Source of the DNA: Anaerolineae bacterium
Lineage (GTDB): Bacteria; Chloroflexota; Anaerolineae; Aggregatilineales; Aggregatilineaceae
DNA: 64,000 nt
Assembly: GCA_016926875.1 (NCBI GenBank)
Contig: JAFGNU010000010.1
Span: forward strand, 1 to 64,000
Direction: 5' to 3'
Numbering within the stretch: the stretch's first letter is position 1; each line of letters starts with the position of its first letter. A program made the translations under genes and the position numbers. Below are positions 35,861 to 45,253 of the stretch, piece after piece. Under the pieces are notes generated by a model, which did no database searches, was not told where the DNA came from, and saw only the letters and a program-made list of their open reading frames with translations.

Positions 35861-36006
35861 TTTATAATACGGGTTGCCTTATAATATGTGTTAGGAGAGC
35901 TGAAAGGAGGACTGAGTCCGAGAAAATCACACCATCACCATCAGTGTGGCATATGAGTATGCTTTTCGCCGATCACACAGTATTTTTTTAAGGAGATACT
36001 ACAAGC
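35861..36006 (+). promoter_or_regulatory. Leader of the sugar ABC operon
   Basis: Two TATAAT boxes (35863-35868 and 35880-35885) lie 17 bases apart, each without a good -35. The leader then carries an isolated AAAGGAGG (about 35904-35910) with no ATG/GTG/TTG at normal spacing, and a small stem CACAC/GTGTG (35928-35948). The real ribosome-binding site of the binding protein is AAGGAG just before 36007. Sugar-responsive control is plausible but not shown. Confidence 0.45.
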
Positions 36007-37272
36007 ATGTCTAAGCGGATTGTTTCACTTGTTATTGTTCTCGTTTTGCTGCTGGTCATGGCCGCCCCCACAATGGCCCAGGATGGTCCATCGGGCGAGC
36101 TGGAAATCTTCTCGTGGTGGGCCGGTGACGAAGGCCCGGCGCTGGAAGCACTGATCGCGAAGTATGTCGAACTGTACCCCGACGTGGAAGTTAACAACGC
36201 GACGGTAACAGGCGGTTCGGGCGTGAATGCGCGCGCCGTGCTGAAGACGCGCATGCTCGGTGGTGACCCGCCGGATTCATTCCAGGTGCACGCCGGTCAA
36301 GAGCTGATCGGCACCTGGGTGGTGGCGGATCGCATGGAAGACCTGACGTTCCTGTACGAAGAAGAGGGCTGGATGGACAAGTTCCCGCAGGGCCTGCTGG
36401 ACCTGCTGAGCTACGAGGGCGGCATCTGGTCGGTGCCGGTCAACATCCACCGCTCGAACGTGATGTGGTACGTGCCCGCCAAGCTGGAAGAGTGGGGCAT
36501 CGAGGCCCCGGCGACCTGGGATGATTTCCTGGCTGTGTGCCCAACGATTCAAGACGCAGGCGTGACCCCGCTGGTTGTCGGTGAGAACTGGACCGTCAAC
36601 CACCTGTGGGAGAGCGTGGCGCTGGCCGAGTTGGGTGTCGATGGCTGGAACGGTCTGTGGGCTGGTGAGAAAGCCTGGACCGATGAGGACGTGGTCGCGA
36701 TGTGGGACAAGTTCGGCGAAATTCTGGCTTGCACGAACATCGACGTTGATGCCGCCACGCTGTCGTGGCAGCAGGCGACCGACAAGGTTATCGCTGGCGA
36801 AGCCGCCTTCAACGTCATGGGCGACTGGGCAGCGGGCTACATGGTTACTACCCTGGGTCTGGAGCCGGGTGTTGGCTTCGGCTGGGTGCCTTCACCTGGC
36901 ACCGCAGGCGTGTTCATGATGCTGTCCGACTCGTTCGGCCTGCCCAAGGACATCAAGAACTACGATGCCGCTGTCGCCTGGCTCAAGCTGTTGGGCTCGG
37001 TAGAAGGACAGGATATCTTCAACCCACTCAAGGGCTCGATTGCCGCGCGCTTGGACAGTGATCTCAGCCTGTACAATGCCTACCTGCAATCCGCTGCCGC
37101 CGACTGGCAGTCCAACGAGGTTGTCGGCAGTCTGGCGCATGGCGCCGTGGCCCCGGAGAGCTTCAGCAGCGAGTTCGGCACTGTGATGGAAATCTTCCTC
37201 AACAGCCGCAGTGGTATTGCTGCCGCTAATGCTGCTCAAGCCATTGCCCGCCAGGCCGGTATTGCTGGCTGA
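36007..37272 (+). CDS. Sugar ABC transporter substrate-binding protein (family 1)
   Basis: 421 residues. Signal peptide [20 protein letters not shown] with cleavage near PTMAQ; there is no lipobox cysteine. The mature protein has the family 1 features [53 protein letters not shown] and a C-terminal domain with [11 protein letters not shown]. It would capture a sugar outside the cell for the two following permeases. Similarity in style to glucose-type binding proteins is noticeable, but the ligand is not provable. No ATPase is encoded in the operon, which is usual for CUT1 systems sharing an MsmK-like ATPase. Confidence 0.92.
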   Translation: MSKRIVSLVIVLVLLLVMAAPTMAQDGPSGELEIFSWWAGDEGPALEALIAKYVELYPDVEVNNATVTGGSGVNARAVLKTRMLGGDPPDSFQVHAGQELIGTWVVADRMEDLTFLYEEEGWMDKFPQGLLDLLSYEGGIWSVPVNIHRSNVMWYVPAKLEEWGIEAPATWDDFLAVCPTIQDAGVTPLVVGENWTVNHLWESVALAELGVDGWNGLWAGEKAWTDEDVVAMWDKFGEILACTNIDVDAATLSWQQATDKVIAGEAAFNVMGDWAAGYMVTTLGLEPGVGFGWVPSPGTAGVFMMLSDSFGLPKDIKNYDAAVAWLKLLGSVEGQDIFNPLKGSIAARLDSDLSLYNAYLQSAAADWQSNEVVGSLAHGAVAPESFSSEFGTVMEIFLNSRSGIAAANAAQAIARQAGIAG

Positions 37273-37302
37273 TAGAGAATGTGACAGACTAACTTCCTGT
37301 AT

Positions 37303-37379
37303 GATGGCGCCGCCTGGTGCCATCCTATAGGGTCGCGAACTGCACGAGGTCTTTGCTGATATTGGGTAAGGACCTCGTG
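37303..37379 (+). other. Two intercistronic hairpins between binding protein and permease
   Basis: GATGGCGCC/GGTGCCATC (37303-37324, 4-base loop) and CACGAGGTC/GACCTCGTG (37343-37379) are both good stems without T-runs. In transporter operons such stems often stabilise the binding-protein mRNA and lower downstream expression; that role is inferred. The gap is 217 bases long and includes TACAAT near the permease start. Confidence 0.6.
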
Positions 37380-37489
37380 TAGCGATTTTGGCTGATGGAA
37401 GACGCAGAAAACGGTACAATAGATGCTGTAGGATTTGTGACTTCCACAAACTGGTGCCGTGATAATTTCAATTGGGAGAGGCTGTGACT

Positions 37490-38842
37490 ATGCAAGTTTC
37501 AGCTAATCGCGCGGGGAATCCGGGGCGTAAGCTCTTGCGTTTCACCCGGCGCATTAACCCGGACCGTGTGTATGCCATCCTGATGATCCTGCCTTCGGTC
37601 ATTCTGCTGGCAATTTTTGTATATGGTTTTATTGGCCAGACCCTTTGGTGGTCCCTGACCGACTGGGCGGGGTTGGAAAAAAACGCCGAAAAGAACTACA
37701 TCAAGCTGGATAATTATAAAACACTGTTCAGCGACATCACCGGAATGCGCTTCCGCCAGGAACTGGTAAACACGTTTTTCTTCACACTGTTTTTTGTGGG
37801 GGGCTGCCTGATACTAGGATTTATATTAGCCGTCGTGCTGGACCAGAATGTTAAGGGAGAAGGGCTGTTCCGCACGGTGTTTCTGTTTCCGATGGCGCTG
37901 TCCTTTGCGGTGACTGGCACGATCTGGCGTTGGCTGTTGAATCCCGGCGGCGGCATCAACGCCTTGCCGAAGATGCTGGGCGCGGATGCCTGGAACTACC
38001 GGTGGATTAACAATCGCAGTCCCTATACATTCAACTGGCACGAAGTCCCCCTTACGACGACGCTGCTGATTATCGCCGTCCTGTTGTTTTTCATCTTCCG
38101 GCAGATATGGCGAAGAAAATACCTGGCGACTATCTATCTTGGCGTCCCGATGGCCTTGCTGTTTTTGTGGATGTGGTCCGACTGGGTTAGCTGGGATGAT
38201 ACCCAGGCCATGCATGGCACCTTCAACTGGCAGGATGTGCCGCGTTATGTTGTCGCAGTGATCGTGATCGGCTTTGTGCTATACATGGTCAGCTTGTTGT
38301 GGCATGGCAAACGCCGCGCAGCGCTGATCCTGGGCATTCCGACCGCTGTTGTCCTGCTGTGGTATGCAGCCGGTGGGACAGACAATTTCCCGAACGTCGA
38401 GTTTCCTGAGGCTTACGGGTTCAATATCGCACTGGTCGGCGTGATCATCGCTGCCGTCTGGCAGATGTCCGGGTATACGATGGCCATGTACCTGGCCGGT
38501 ATTCGCGGTGTGCCAGAGGAACTGCGTGAAGCCGCACGCGTAGATGGTTGCAGCGAATGGCAGGTGTATATGCGAATTGTGCTGCCCATGCTGCGCCCGA
38601 TCACACTCAGCGCGGCAATTGTGCTCGGTCATATCTCGTTGAAGATATTCGACCTGATCTTTGCTATGGCCGGGATCGATCACTGGCCGGTCAGCGTGCC
38701 GGGTGTGCAGGTGTACTACACCATGTTCCGCAGCAATAAGTTTGCAGTCGGCAGCGCAATTGCGATTGTGCTGCTCATCATGGTAGCCTCGGTGGTCATT
38801 CCCTACCTGATCACGTCTCTGCGTGCTGAGCACGAGCTATAG
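37490..38842 (+). CDS. Sugar ABC transporter permease (MalF-type) with internal duplicated insert
   Basis: 450 residues, against about 300 for the family. Core helices are [40 protein letters not shown] and [17 protein letters not shown], and the EAA-loop region is [18 protein letters not shown]. Between the third core helix and the next lie about 130 extra residues with four hydrophobic segments arranged as a tandem repeat: FNWHEVP...[10 protein letters not shown] (from 38030) and FNWQDVP...[10 protein letters not shown] (from 38222). ATG 37490 with GGGAGAGG is preferred over TTG 37472. The partner permease starts 10 bases after the stop. Confidence 0.9.
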   Translation: MQVSANRAGNPGRKLLRFTRRINPDRVYAILMILPSVILLAIFVYGFIGQTLWWSLTDWAGLEKNAEKNYIKLDNYKTLFSDITGMRFRQELVNTFFFTLFFVGGCLILGFILAVVLDQNVKGEGLFRTVFLFPMALSFAVTGTIWRWLLNPGGGINALPKMLGADAWNYRWINNRSPYTFNWHEVPLTTTLLIIAVLLFFIFRQIWRRKYLATIYLGVPMALLFLWMWSDWVSWDDTQAMHGTFNWQDVPRYVVAVIVIGFVLYMVSLLWHGKRRAALILGIPTAVVLLWYAAGGTDNFPNVEFPEAYGFNIALVGVIIAAVWQMSGYTMAMYLAGIRGVPEELREAARVDGCSEWQVYMRIVLPMLRPITLSAAIVLGHISLKIFDLIFAMAGIDHWPVSVPGVQVYYTMFRSNKFAVGSAIAIVLLIMVASVVIPYLITSLRAEHEL

Positions 38843-38852
38843 GGGGGCGACG

Positions 38853-39893
38853 ATGAGCGTTTTTACCTGGATTATATTGGGGCTTTTGGTCGGCAGTCTG
38901 GGGACTTACCTGCTCTTTTCGGACCGGGGACGCAACCCTGACCATGGAGCGTTGATCGGGGGGATCGCAGGCGCGGTTGGCAGCCTGGTGCTGTTGATCC
39001 CGCTGTGGATTTACGTGTATGTTCAAGGCAAACAGCCTGTCTATGAGCTTCCCAAAGATCGCCCTCCGCTTAGTGGCAAACACCTGACTCGCATGGCGCT
39101 CTATGCGTTTTTGATTTTAATGATGTTAGTGTATCTGCTGCCGGTGTACACGGTGGTGGTAACCAGTCTGAAGACACCAAAGGAAGCGGGCAAGCTGGCC
39201 AAAGTCTGGGACTTGCCAACCGAAATCAATTGGAAGAGCTATGAAACCGCGCTGGACGAACTTGGCCCCCAACTGAAAAACAGCTTTATCCTGACGATCA
39301 GCGCGACGATTATTTCTGCCGTCATGGGGTCGATGAACGGCTATGTGCTCGCCAAGTGGAAGTTCCCCGGTGCGAATATCATTTTTCCGCTGATGTTGTT
39401 CGGGATGTTCATTCCGTACCAAAGTATCCTGATCCCGCTGTTTCAGTTCGTTCAGGATATTGACCTGGGCGGCACGATCTACGGCCTGATCATCGCGCAC
39501 GTAGTATACGGGCTGCCCATCACAACGCTGATTTTCCGCAACTACTATGCGGAAGTGCCGACGGAAATGCTCGAAGCTGGCGCCATCGACGGCGCGGGCT
39601 TTTTTGGCATCTACCGCTGGATCGTGTTCCCGCTGTCTTTGCCGGGCTTTGTTGTCGTGATTATCTGGCAGTTCACGCAGATATGGAACGAGTTTCTATT
39701 TGCCGTCACGCTCACCGATCAGTCTTCGCAGCCGATCACGGTAGCGCTGGCGCTGCTGGCGGGCGGCGAAGCGGTTAACTGGAACCTGCCAATGGCGGGC
39801 GCGGTGCTGGCCGCCCTGCCGACACTGGTAGTTTACATCGTGTTGGGCCGTTACTTCATTCGTGGGCTGCTGGCCGGTTCGGTGAAAGGCTAA
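38853..39893 (+). CDS. Sugar ABC transporter permease (MalG-type) with extra N-terminal helices
   Basis: 346 residues. The last 270 are a standard MalG-like permease: [40 protein letters not shown] and the EAA loop [20 protein letters not shown]. An N-terminal extension of about 65 residues adds two hydrophobic segments ([39 protein letters not shown]) not usual in the family. ATG 38853 follows AGGGGGGCG. It pairs with the preceding permease to form the membrane channel. A terminator hairpin follows. Confidence 0.92.
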   Translation: MSVFTWIILGLLVGSLGTYLLFSDRGRNPDHGALIGGIAGAVGSLVLLIPLWIYVYVQGKQPVYELPKDRPPLSGKHLTRMALYAFLILMMLVYLLPVYTVVVTSLKTPKEAGKLAKVWDLPTEINWKSYETALDELGPQLKNSFILTISATIISAVMGSMNGYVLAKWKFPGANIIFPLMLFGMFIPYQSILIPLFQFVQDIDLGGTIYGLIIAHVVYGLPITTLIFRNYYAEVPTEMLEAGAIDGAGFFGIYRWIVFPLSLPGFVVVIIWQFTQIWNEFLFAVTLTDQSSQPITVALALLAGGEAVNWNLPMAGAVLAALPTLVVYIVLGRYFIRGLLAGSVKG

Positions 39894-39934
39894 TCCCGCG
39901 CACGGGCAGCAAGCAGCAGTAATAAGTCAGTCAA

Positions 39935-39970
39935 AGCGCTGTGGTGGTTTCATCACGGCGCTGTTGTTTG
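39935..39970 (+). terminator. Probable terminator of the sugar ABC operon
   Basis: AGCGCTGTG (39935-39943) pairs with CACGGCGCT (39954-39962, one wobble), followed by GTTGTTTG. It lies about 40 bases after the permease stop, between convergent genes. Confidence 0.6.
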
Positions 39971-39987
39971 TGCCAGGGGATTGGTGG

Positions 39988-41448
39988 TTACGGCGCTGCC
40001 TGGGCATCCATCAGCAGCACCGTCACGCCGTTGAAGTCCTGCCGGGCCAGTACGCGGTCCTGGTTGGTTGTAATCCACTGCGCCAACCCTGTGTCTCCCA
40101 GATCGGACAGGTTGGCGCGCTTTGGATCACCGAGGCGGTGGACCATGGTTTCTTGATTGGGAAACACGGTCCACAGGCGCATTACCTCAGCCGCAGCAAC
40201 GGTATCGGGATCGTAATACCGCTCGCGCAGCCGCGCATCGTCTTCCCAATAGCGCAGCAGCGGCAGCAGCGACAGCGCAGGCTCGATCATAAAGGCATCG
40301 CCGGGCTGCCATTCTGCTTCGATGTAGGCGGCTGCATCGTTCCATGCCTGGATTTCGTTTTCTTCACGATGTAGCAGCAGGGCGCTGTGAGTGATGCCGG
40401 TCAGAATCACGATACCTGCCAGCAGCGCCCCCCCACGTTGAACGCCCAACTGCATCCAGCCGTGCAGCATCAGCAGCAGCACGCCAGGCAGGATCACGAT
40501 GAAATAGCGCCCGACAAACAGCGGGTGTGAAAGCGAGATCAGAAAAACCGGCACAACTGCCAGGACTATCAGCCACACCCAGTACAGGCCGGTGAGCTGC
40601 TGGCGCCGCTGCCGCCACGCAAACACTGAACCGGACAGCAGTCCCAGGACCAGCGCAACCAGGGCCGGGATGAAATACAGACGGTAGTTGTCGTCGAAGC
40701 CGGTGCCAATGTTCGCCAGGGTCAGCGGTATATCAAGGATGGACGGCTTTTGAATCCAGCCAATGCCAAACGAGATCACTTCCAACTGTGTCAGGCGATA
40801 GACCCACCACGCCAGCGGCAGCAGGGCGATAACCTGCACCAGCAGCCAGCGCCGCAGCAACCGGTGGTGACTGCCCAGCGCAAAAGCAAATACGGCATAC
40901 TGCGCCAGGGGCAGCGCAGCGGCGAAATAGTGTGTCATGTAGGCGGCGGTGGACGAAACCCCAAAGCCTATCCAGTTGGCTGTTGTCCGGCTGCCGCGCA
41001 GCAGCATGAGGAAAAAATAGGATGTTAGCAGCGCTGCCAGAAAGAACAACGCGTAGGGGCGCGCCATACGCGAATACCAGATGTGAAACGGGTTGGCGGC
41101 CAGCAGCGCGCCCGCCCACAGCGCCAGCCGGTGATCATCGTACAACCGCCGTGTTACGGTTATCAGCAGCGCAATGCTGATCACGCCAATCCATACGGAC
41201 GGCATGCGCAGCATAAAATCATTGTCTGACGGCCACCCGCGCATCAGCGAAAAGTACAGCGGGACGTGCACCCCGTCCGTCAGCAGTAGATCAACAAAGT
41301 CACCGGCGGGAGCTTCGGCAAAAAAGACAGTAAAGGTTTCATCCGACCACAGGCTGTCGTCGCCCAGGCTGATCACACGCAGCGCAAAACCGGTCAGCAC
41401 GATCAGGGCTGCGATCAGCGGATACATTCGCGGACAGGCACGCGCCAC
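39988..41448 (-). CDS. GT39/PMT-like membrane glycosyltransferase
   Basis: About 486 residues and about ten membrane helices. The first external loop carries LGDDSLWSDETFTVFFAEAP, the GT-C Asp/Glu motif also seen in the 27018 protein (LWYDETVNAYF). LAANPFHIWYSRMARPYALF matches the family's second loop. The ORF track extends upstream into topA; GTG 41448 with AGGGGGAAG close by, or ATG 41427, is a better start. It is 19 bases downstream of topA on the same strand, suggesting cotranscription. Confidence 0.82.
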   Translation of the reverse strand: MARACPRMYPLIAALIVLTGFALRVISLGDDSLWSDETFTVFFAEAPAGDFVDLLLTDGVHVPLYFSLMRGWPSDNDFMLRMPSVWIGVISIALLITVTRRLYDDHRLALWAGALLAANPFHIWYSRMARPYALFFLAALLTSYFFLMLLRGSRTTANWIGFGVSSTAAYMTHYFAAALPLAQYAVFAFALGSHHRLLRRWLLVQVIALLPLAWWVYRLTQLEVISFGIGWIQKPSILDIPLTLANIGTGFDDNYRLYFIPALVALVLGLLSGSVFAWRQRRQQLTGLYWVWLIVLAVVPVFLISLSHPLFVGRYFIVILPGVLLLMLHGWMQLGVQRGGALLAGIVILTGITHSALLLHREENEIQAWNDAAAYIEAEWQPGDAFMIEPALSLLPLLRYWEDDARLRERYYDPDTVAAAEVMRLWTVFPNQETMVHRLGDPKRANLSDLGDTGLAQWITTNQDRVLARQDFNGVTVLLMDAQAAP

Positions 41449-41467
41449 TACTTCCCCCTGTACCGAA

Positions 41468-44026
41468 TCAGGACTTTTTCTTTTTCTTTGACTTCCGGGC
41501 TTTTTTCGCCACCAGTAGAGCGAGTGCCTGTTCCAATGTGATCGACTCAACTGTCATATCTTTGGGCAGCGAGGCATTTGTTTTCCCGTGCTTGACATAC
41601 GGCCCGTAGCGCCCGTTGTAAACGGCCACCGGCTTTTCGTCGTCGGGATGAGCGCCTAGGTCACGCAGCAGCTCAGGCTGGCGGCGCTGCTTTTTTTGCG
41701 CGATCAGCTCCAGCGCGCGATCCAGCTCGATAGTTAGCATATCATCGCTCTTGGCCAGCGAGCGGTATTCCCCGTTATGCCGCACAAACGGGCCAAAGCG
41801 CCCGATCCCCACTTCAACGGCTTCGCCGGTGTCCGGGTGCGCGCCTAACACGCGCGGTAGGTCCAGCAGGGCAAGCGCCTGCTCCAGCGTGATCGCGTCC
41901 GGATTCATGTTCTTGGGAATCGACACGCGCCGGGGTTTCTCGCCGTTGTTATCACCGTTTTCGCCCAACTGCACATAGGGACCATACGGGCCGCTTAACA
42001 CAAAAACCGGCTCCTGGTTTTCCGGGTGATAGCCTAGCGGCGTTGGCCCTTCTTCTTTCTCGCGGAGCAGGCGTTCGACCTCGTCATTCACCAGATCGCC
42101 GGGCGGCATATTGGACGGCAGCGACACGCGGATCGTTTCGCCGTTATTGTCCTGTTCCAGGTACGGGCCGTAGCGTCCTATGCGCACCCTGGCGCGCAGG
42201 TCGTCCAGTTCCAGGGCGTGAATGTCGCGTGGGTCGATTTCTTGTTCTTTGGTTTTCACCTGGTTGTCCAGCCCTGCCTCACCCAGGTAGAACGTCTTGA
42301 GATAGGGAATACCCGCGGTATCCCCCTCCGCAATATCATCCAGCACCTGCTCCATCTGCGCGGTGAACCTGGTATCGACCAGATCGGGGAAGTGCTGTTC
42401 CATCAGACGATTGACTGCAAACGCCGTAAAAGTCGGCACAAGCTGGTTGCCGGACTTGTCCACGTAGCCCCGGCCCTGGATCGTGCTGATAATCGTTGCA
42501 TAGGTGCTGGGGCGGCCAATGCCTTCGCTTTCCAACGCTTTAACCAGCGTGGCATCGGTGTAGCGGGCGGGTGGCTTGGTTTCGTGTTGGACGGGTTCCA
42601 ACGCGCGGCAGTCGACAACTTCATCTACCTTCAGCGGCGGCAGGATTACTTCCTGGTTATCCAGCGCGGCGGTCGGATCGTCGGCTCCTTCCACATATGC
42701 ACGGAAAAAACCGGGGAAGATCACGCGCTTACCGGACGCGCGGAACTCGGCGTCTTCAACAGCAATCAGTACGGTGCTCAGCCGCAGTCTGGCGTTTGCC
42801 ATCTGCGTGGCGATGGTGCGCTTCCAGATCAGGTCATACAGCGCGTATTCCTGCCCGCTCAGGCCGAGTTCGTCAGCCGTCGGCATGTGCAACCCGGCTG
42901 GACGGATCGCTTCGTGGGCTTCCTGCGCTCCCTTCGACTTGGTGCGATACTGTCGAGGCTTGGGGCTGAGATACTCCGGCCCGTATTTAGCCTTGACGCG
43001 CTGGCGAATGGTGGTAAGCGCCTGCTGCGACAGGTGGACAGAGTCAGTACGCATGTAAGTGATCAGGCCGCGTTCGTACAGACGCTGCGCGACCTGCATG
43101 GCCTTTTGCGCAGACATGCTGAGCTTACGGTTGGCTTCTTGCTGCAAGGTGGATGTGGTGAATGGCGGCGCCGGTGAGCGGTTTTGATCGCGTTCGTTCA
43201 CATCTTTTACGCGCCACTCCCCATTGATCAGGCGGTCGATCAGCTCCCGTGCCTGTTTTTCGTTGAGCAGGATCACTTTTTTATTTTTGGGGATCTGGCC
43301 GGTTTCTGGATCAAAGTCCTTGCCGGTTGCCAGCCGCACGCCGCCCAGCGTGACAAGCTGCGCGACAAACTGCTGTTTGTGCGCTTCCAGCGTAGCTTTC
43401 AGGTCCCAATACGAACCGGACTTGAATGCTCGTCGTTCCCGTTCGCGGATAACCAGCAGGCGCACTGCTGCCGACTGCACGCGCCCGGCGGACAACCCCG
43501 GCGCGATCTTTTTCCACAACAGCGGAGAAATGGTATAGCCCACCAGCCGGTCCAGAACACGCCGCGTTTCCTGCGCTTCGACCAGCCGGTCGTCGATTGT
43601 ACGGCAGTGTTCCAGGGCGTCCTGGATAGCTTCGCGCGTGATCTCGTGAAACACCATGCGCTTGATCGGAATGCGCGGCTTGAGTACCTGGGTCAGGTGC
43701 CAGGCGATACTTTCACCTTCGCGATCTTCGTCAGTTGCCAGGATTAGCTCGTCGGCCTCTGTGAGCGCTGATGACAGTGCCCGGACCACTTTCTTTTTGT
43801 CTTTTGGCACGATGTATAACGGCTCAAAATCAGCCTCTACATTAACGCCCAGCCGCGCCCATGTTTCGCGCTTGACCTTGGCCGGAATCTCGTTGGCCGA
43901 AGCAGGCAGATCGCGAACATGGCCCATGCTGGCTTCAACCTGGTAGCCCTTGGGTAAGAAATTCCGGATCGTGCGCGCTTTGGTTGGTGATTCGACAATG
44001 ACCAGTTTACTCACAAGATTCCCCAT
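41468..44026 (-). CDS. topA: DNA topoisomerase I (type IA)
   Basis: Relaxes negative supercoils by transient single-strand breakage. 852 residues. The TOPRIM domain has [13 protein letters not shown] and [16 protein letters not shown]; the active-site tyrosine lies in [14 protein letters not shown]. The C-terminus lacks zinc-finger cysteines and instead has about four TopoI C-terminal repeats ([60 protein letters not shown]) and a Lys-rich tail [12 protein letters not shown], a design seen in Actinobacteria and cyanobacteria-like enzymes. Translation may start at ATG 44026 or at GTG 44014. Confidence 0.96.
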   Translation of the reverse strand: MGNLVSKLVIVESPTKARTIRNFLPKGYQVEASMGHVRDLPASANEIPAKVKRETWARLGVNVEADFEPLYIVPKDKKKVVRALSSALTEADELILATDEDREGESIAWHLTQVLKPRIPIKRMVFHEITREAIQDALEHCRTIDDRLVEAQETRRVLDRLVGYTISPLLWKKIAPGLSAGRVQSAAVRLLVIRERERRAFKSGSYWDLKATLEAHKQQFVAQLVTLGGVRLATGKDFDPETGQIPKNKKVILLNEKQARELIDRLINGEWRVKDVNERDQNRSPAPPFTTSTLQQEANRKLSMSAQKAMQVAQRLYERGLITYMRTDSVHLSQQALTTIRQRVKAKYGPEYLSPKPRQYRTKSKGAQEAHEAIRPAGLHMPTADELGLSGQEYALYDLIWKRTIATQMANARLRLSTVLIAVEDAEFRASGKRVIFPGFFRAYVEGADDPTAALDNQEVILPPLKVDEVVDCRALEPVQHETKPPARYTDATLVKALESEGIGRPSTYATIISTIQGRGYVDKSGNQLVPTFTAFAVNRLMEQHFPDLVDTRFTAQMEQVLDDIAEGDTAGIPYLKTFYLGEAGLDNQVKTKEQEIDPRDIHALELDDLRARVRIGRYGPYLEQDNNGETIRVSLPSNMPPGDLVNDEVERLLREKEEGPTPLGYHPENQEPVFVLSGPYGPYVQLGENGDNNGEKPRRVSIPKNMNPDAITLEQALALLDLPRVLGAHPDTGEAVEVGIGRFGPFVRHNGEYRSLAKSDDMLTIELDRALELIAQKKQRRQPELLRDLGAHPDDEKPVAVYNGRYGPYVKHGKTNASLPKDMTVESITLEQALALLVAKKARKSKKKKKS

Positions 44027-44240
44027 CTGTAGTACTTACGATTACCTTGAATATGTTATGCGCGGTAGCTGGTTCGCCCCCTTCAGCCAGCGGAAATCTC
44101 GCGGAAGGGTACCACTATGTTTGGCGGCTGGCAAGCCTTTTTCTGGATCGAGCGTACCAAACCGCGCGGTATACCGGGGCGCGGTACGTTCTAGATTGTA
44201 CAACCGGCTGAGCACGGATGTCTATAGGCGGCGATTATTT

Positions 44241-44696
44241 TTACGAATTTTCCGGTTGGGGCGTGGGTGGTAATTCCAGCAGACCGTCAATGCTGTGTAA
44301 AACCACATCACCGGGAGTCAGGTGAAAAACCAGGTGGCTGTCGGGCGGCACCGTGATCGTAAAATCGGCGCGAGATACCCTGCCCACAACCGGTTTGCGA
44401 CGGGCGACGATGTATACTCCGGCGTCATCCTGTTCGGCAACCAGCTCGACGCCAAACGCGCGGTACATATCGGCCTGCAAAGTGACCTGTCTTGTCGCTT
44501 CGCGCCGGATCGTCACACGACAGTGACTCGCTCGAACGTATACCGTTACCGGCAGCGTGACGTTAAAGACCTGGATGAATGACTGCTGGGACAGTTTGGG
44601 CACGGCTTCGACGGCAGCGCCCAACGCGGTATCAACCGCCGCGCGCCCGCTCAGCCGCAGCACCGAGTTAAACAGCCAGCGGGTTATTTTGACCAT
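44241..44696 (-). CDS. Small protein of unknown function with a DUF4097-like beta domain
   Basis: About 151 residues from ATG 44696, which has CGGAGC six bases upstream; the ORF track extends 74 codons further into the divergent secG promoter. The N-terminus MVKITRWLFNSVLRL may be an amphipathic helix. The rest is beta-rich (TVYVRASHCRVTIRREATRQ, FTITVPPDSHLVFHLTPGDV, LHSIDGLLEL), like short DUF4097-type adhesin repeats. No known catalytic residues. Confidence 0.6.
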   Translation of the reverse strand: MVKITRWLFNSVLRLSGRAAVDTALGAAVEAVPKLSQQSFIQVFNVTLPVTVYVRASHCRVTIRREATRQVTLQADMYRAFGVELVAEQDDAGVYIVARRKPVVGRVSRADFTITVPPDSHLVFHLTPGDVVLHSIDGLLELPPTPQPENS

Positions 44697-44857
44697 GATT
44701 GCTCCGATAACCACTTGCGCACACCACCGGCGATGACTTTTCGCGGTGGCGATTCGCCCGACCAGGATACCGCTGAATGTGAATTTTACCATGCGGCTGC
44801 CGCTGGCGCCGATGAGCACGTGCTGTGGAATCGCGCGGCTGTGTCGCAAACCCGCTC

Positions 44858-44885
44858 TTGCATGTCGGCGCAGGCGTGCTATAAT
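44858..44885 (+). promoter_or_regulatory. Sigma-70 promoter for secG
   Basis: TTGCAT (44858-44863), a 16-base spacer and perfect TATAAT (44880-44885) with extended TG. The start near 44892 leaves about 28 bases to the secG ATG. Confidence 0.82.
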
Positions 44886-44919
44886 CGCCCCGCTTAACAG
44901 CCGAGGAGAAAAGTACACT

Positions 44920-45144
44920 ATGCGTGATGCGCTTCAGTTCGTCCAGGTTTTGACGTCTATCAGTCTGATCATTGTCATCATCCTGCAAGCGCAGGGGCAG
45001 GGATTGGGCGGTTTGTTTGGTGGCTCAGACAGCATGGGGATCACCAAGACGCGCCGCGGGCTGGAAAAAACACTGTTCCAGATCACGGTAGGGCTGTCGA
45101 TTGCTTTTATGTTGAATGCAATCCTTCAACTGCTGATTCAGTAA
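44920..45144 (+). CDS. secG: Protein translocase subunit SecG
   Basis: 74 residues with two transmembrane helices (VLTSISLIIVIILQAQGQG and FQITVGLSIAFMLNAILQL) joined by the typical LGGLFGGSDSMG loop of SecG. It assists SecYE in protein export. ATG 44920 follows GAGGAGAAAA; the ORF track starts 58 codons too early. It is followed by an inverted repeat and a family 5 binding-protein gene. Confidence 0.93.
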   Translation: MRDALQFVQVLTSISLIIVIILQAQGQGLGGLFGGSDSMGITKTRRGLEKTLFQITVGLSIAFMLNAILQLLIQ

Positions 45145-45204
45145 CTCAATCCCTACGCCGGTACACCGGCAGACAGCAGCCGTTTCAAGATAGTGATCGT
45201 GGGG

Positions 45205-45230
45205 GGTGTTTTGCGCTTGTGCAAAACACC
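45205..45230. promoter_or_regulatory. Perfect inverted repeat between secG and the binding-protein gene
   Basis: GGTGTTTTGC (45205-45214) and GCAAAACACC (45221-45230) flank a 6-base loop. The tail TCGTTCCGTTT is poor for termination. It could be a weak terminator of secG or an operator just upstream of the ribosome-binding site of the next gene. Confidence 0.5.
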
Positions 45231-45253
45231 TCGTTCCGTTTCAGGAGGACGTT

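Noticed and set aside
35904-35956. Leader peptide with a run of His codons after AAAGGAGG in the sugar operon leader
   Set aside because: A frame from CTG 35912 reads through four His codons to TGA, but it would need a CTG start one base after the Shine-Dalgarno, and the downstream genes import sugar; probably chance.
42218-43177. 319-aa plus-strand ORF opposite topA
   Set aside because: Antisense to the TopA catalytic region; no motif or Shine-Dalgarno support.
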